Source: Armatimonadetes bacterium UBA5352 (GTDB lineage: Bacteria > Armatimonadota > Zipacnadia > Zipacnadales > UBA5352). From it: a stretch of DNA of 31,810 nt. The stretch lies in NCBI GenBank assembly GCA_002411015.1, contig DHPY01000101.1, forward strand, positions 1-31,810, written 5' to 3'. The notes below the pieces were generated by a model. It did no database searches, was not told the DNA's origin, and saw only the letters and a list, made by a program, of their open reading frames with translations. Below are positions 31,660-31,810 of the stretch, piece by piece. The position numbers were made by a program, and so were the translations under genes. Each line of letters opens with the position of its first letter. Within the stretch, counting starts at the first letter, position 1.

Positions 31660-31810
31660 GGAGGGGCCGCTCCGAGTGCCGCTGTCGTTTGCGGCGCGAG
31701 CGTTTGCGGACGCCGACGAAGCCGCCGTGCCGGCCCGCCGTTCGAGACCGCAAACGACTGGGGCCGGCACAGCGGCTGAGTTCCGCAAGCGGAACTCACC
31801 CTCGCTTCGC
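31660..31810. repeat. Palindromic intergenic element, copy D (right end outside window)
   Basis: Begins GGAGGGGCCGC (31660-31670), followed by a segment close to copy B. Inner arms GCCGCCGTGCCGGCCC (31721-31736) and GGGCCGGCACAGCGGC (31761-31776) match at 15 of 16. GTCGTTTGCGG (31684-31694) pairs with CCGCAAACGAC (31748-31758). GTTCCGC AA GCGGAAC (31780-31795) and the following TCACCCTCGC match the corresponding part of copy A. The right outer arm would lie beyond the window. The 94 bases between it and the radical SAM gene hold a purine-rich stretch (31578-31617) and no gene. Confidence 0.8.

Noticed and set aside
1..31810. rRNA or tRNA genes
   Set aside because: I found no stretch with rRNA signature sequence or a tRNA cloverleaf; a covariance search was not possible, so a missed tRNA cannot be fully excluded.

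Overview
The window is GC-rich, densely packed bacterial chromosome with no rRNA, tRNA, CRISPR array or transposase that I can see. It has Shine-Dalgarno-led genes, many Sec signal peptides, a TopA with five zinc ribbons close to dprA, an alpha-type glutamine synthetase, two sugar-isomerase-like TIM barrels and long secreted proteins. Together these suggest a poorly cultivated, probably envelope-rich lineage. Armatimonadota-like or Planctomycetota-like bacteria are my best guess, but the sequence alone does not prove a phylum.

Layout. 1-2410 (minus): a partial MASE3 sensor histidine kinase downstream of a sugar isomerase/epimerase-like protein. 2593-6030 (plus): an operon of holB, a four-helix membrane protein, an alpha/beta hydrolase and a second TIM-barrel isomerase-like protein. 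6044-21293 (minus): a long co-directional run. Read in transcription order it holds a secreted GH42-like protein, then TPR protein, catalytically degenerate M16 peptidase, PQQ-type beta-propeller and LapA-like membrane protein. The TPR gene has a consensus promoter in front of it, and a probable terminator follows the LapA-like gene. Next come dprA, topA, a membrane-embedded spermidine-synthase-like protein and an unknown 193-residue protein. 21294-21834: a large intergenic region of palindromic repeats. 21835-23613: a CocE/NonD hydrolase. 23650-25648: a restriction-modification cassette lying between two palindromic elements. 25686-28258 (minus): glutamine synthetase and an HtrA protease. 28468-30366 (plus): a short CcrM-like DNA methyltransferase and a secreted protein. 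30381-31565 (minus): a radical SAM protein of the DNA modification/repair type, followed to the window edge by another palindromic element.

The two most notable observations are these. First, a BstYI/BglII-type restriction endonuclease gene is full length except for one missing nucleotide exactly at the predicted catalytic Gln codon, while its partner methyltransferase is intact. Second, a family of intergenic palindromic elements shares terminal GGAGGGGCCGC / GCGGCCCCTCC arms, and its internal stems show compensatory base-pair changes between copies, which implies that a folded structure is conserved.

The genes probably work together in two visible modules: an envelope/secretion module (TPR, M16-like, propeller, LapA-like) and a DNA-processing set (holB, dprA, topA, radical SAM protein, two DNA methyltransferases). 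Functional links between modules are not demonstrated by the sequence.
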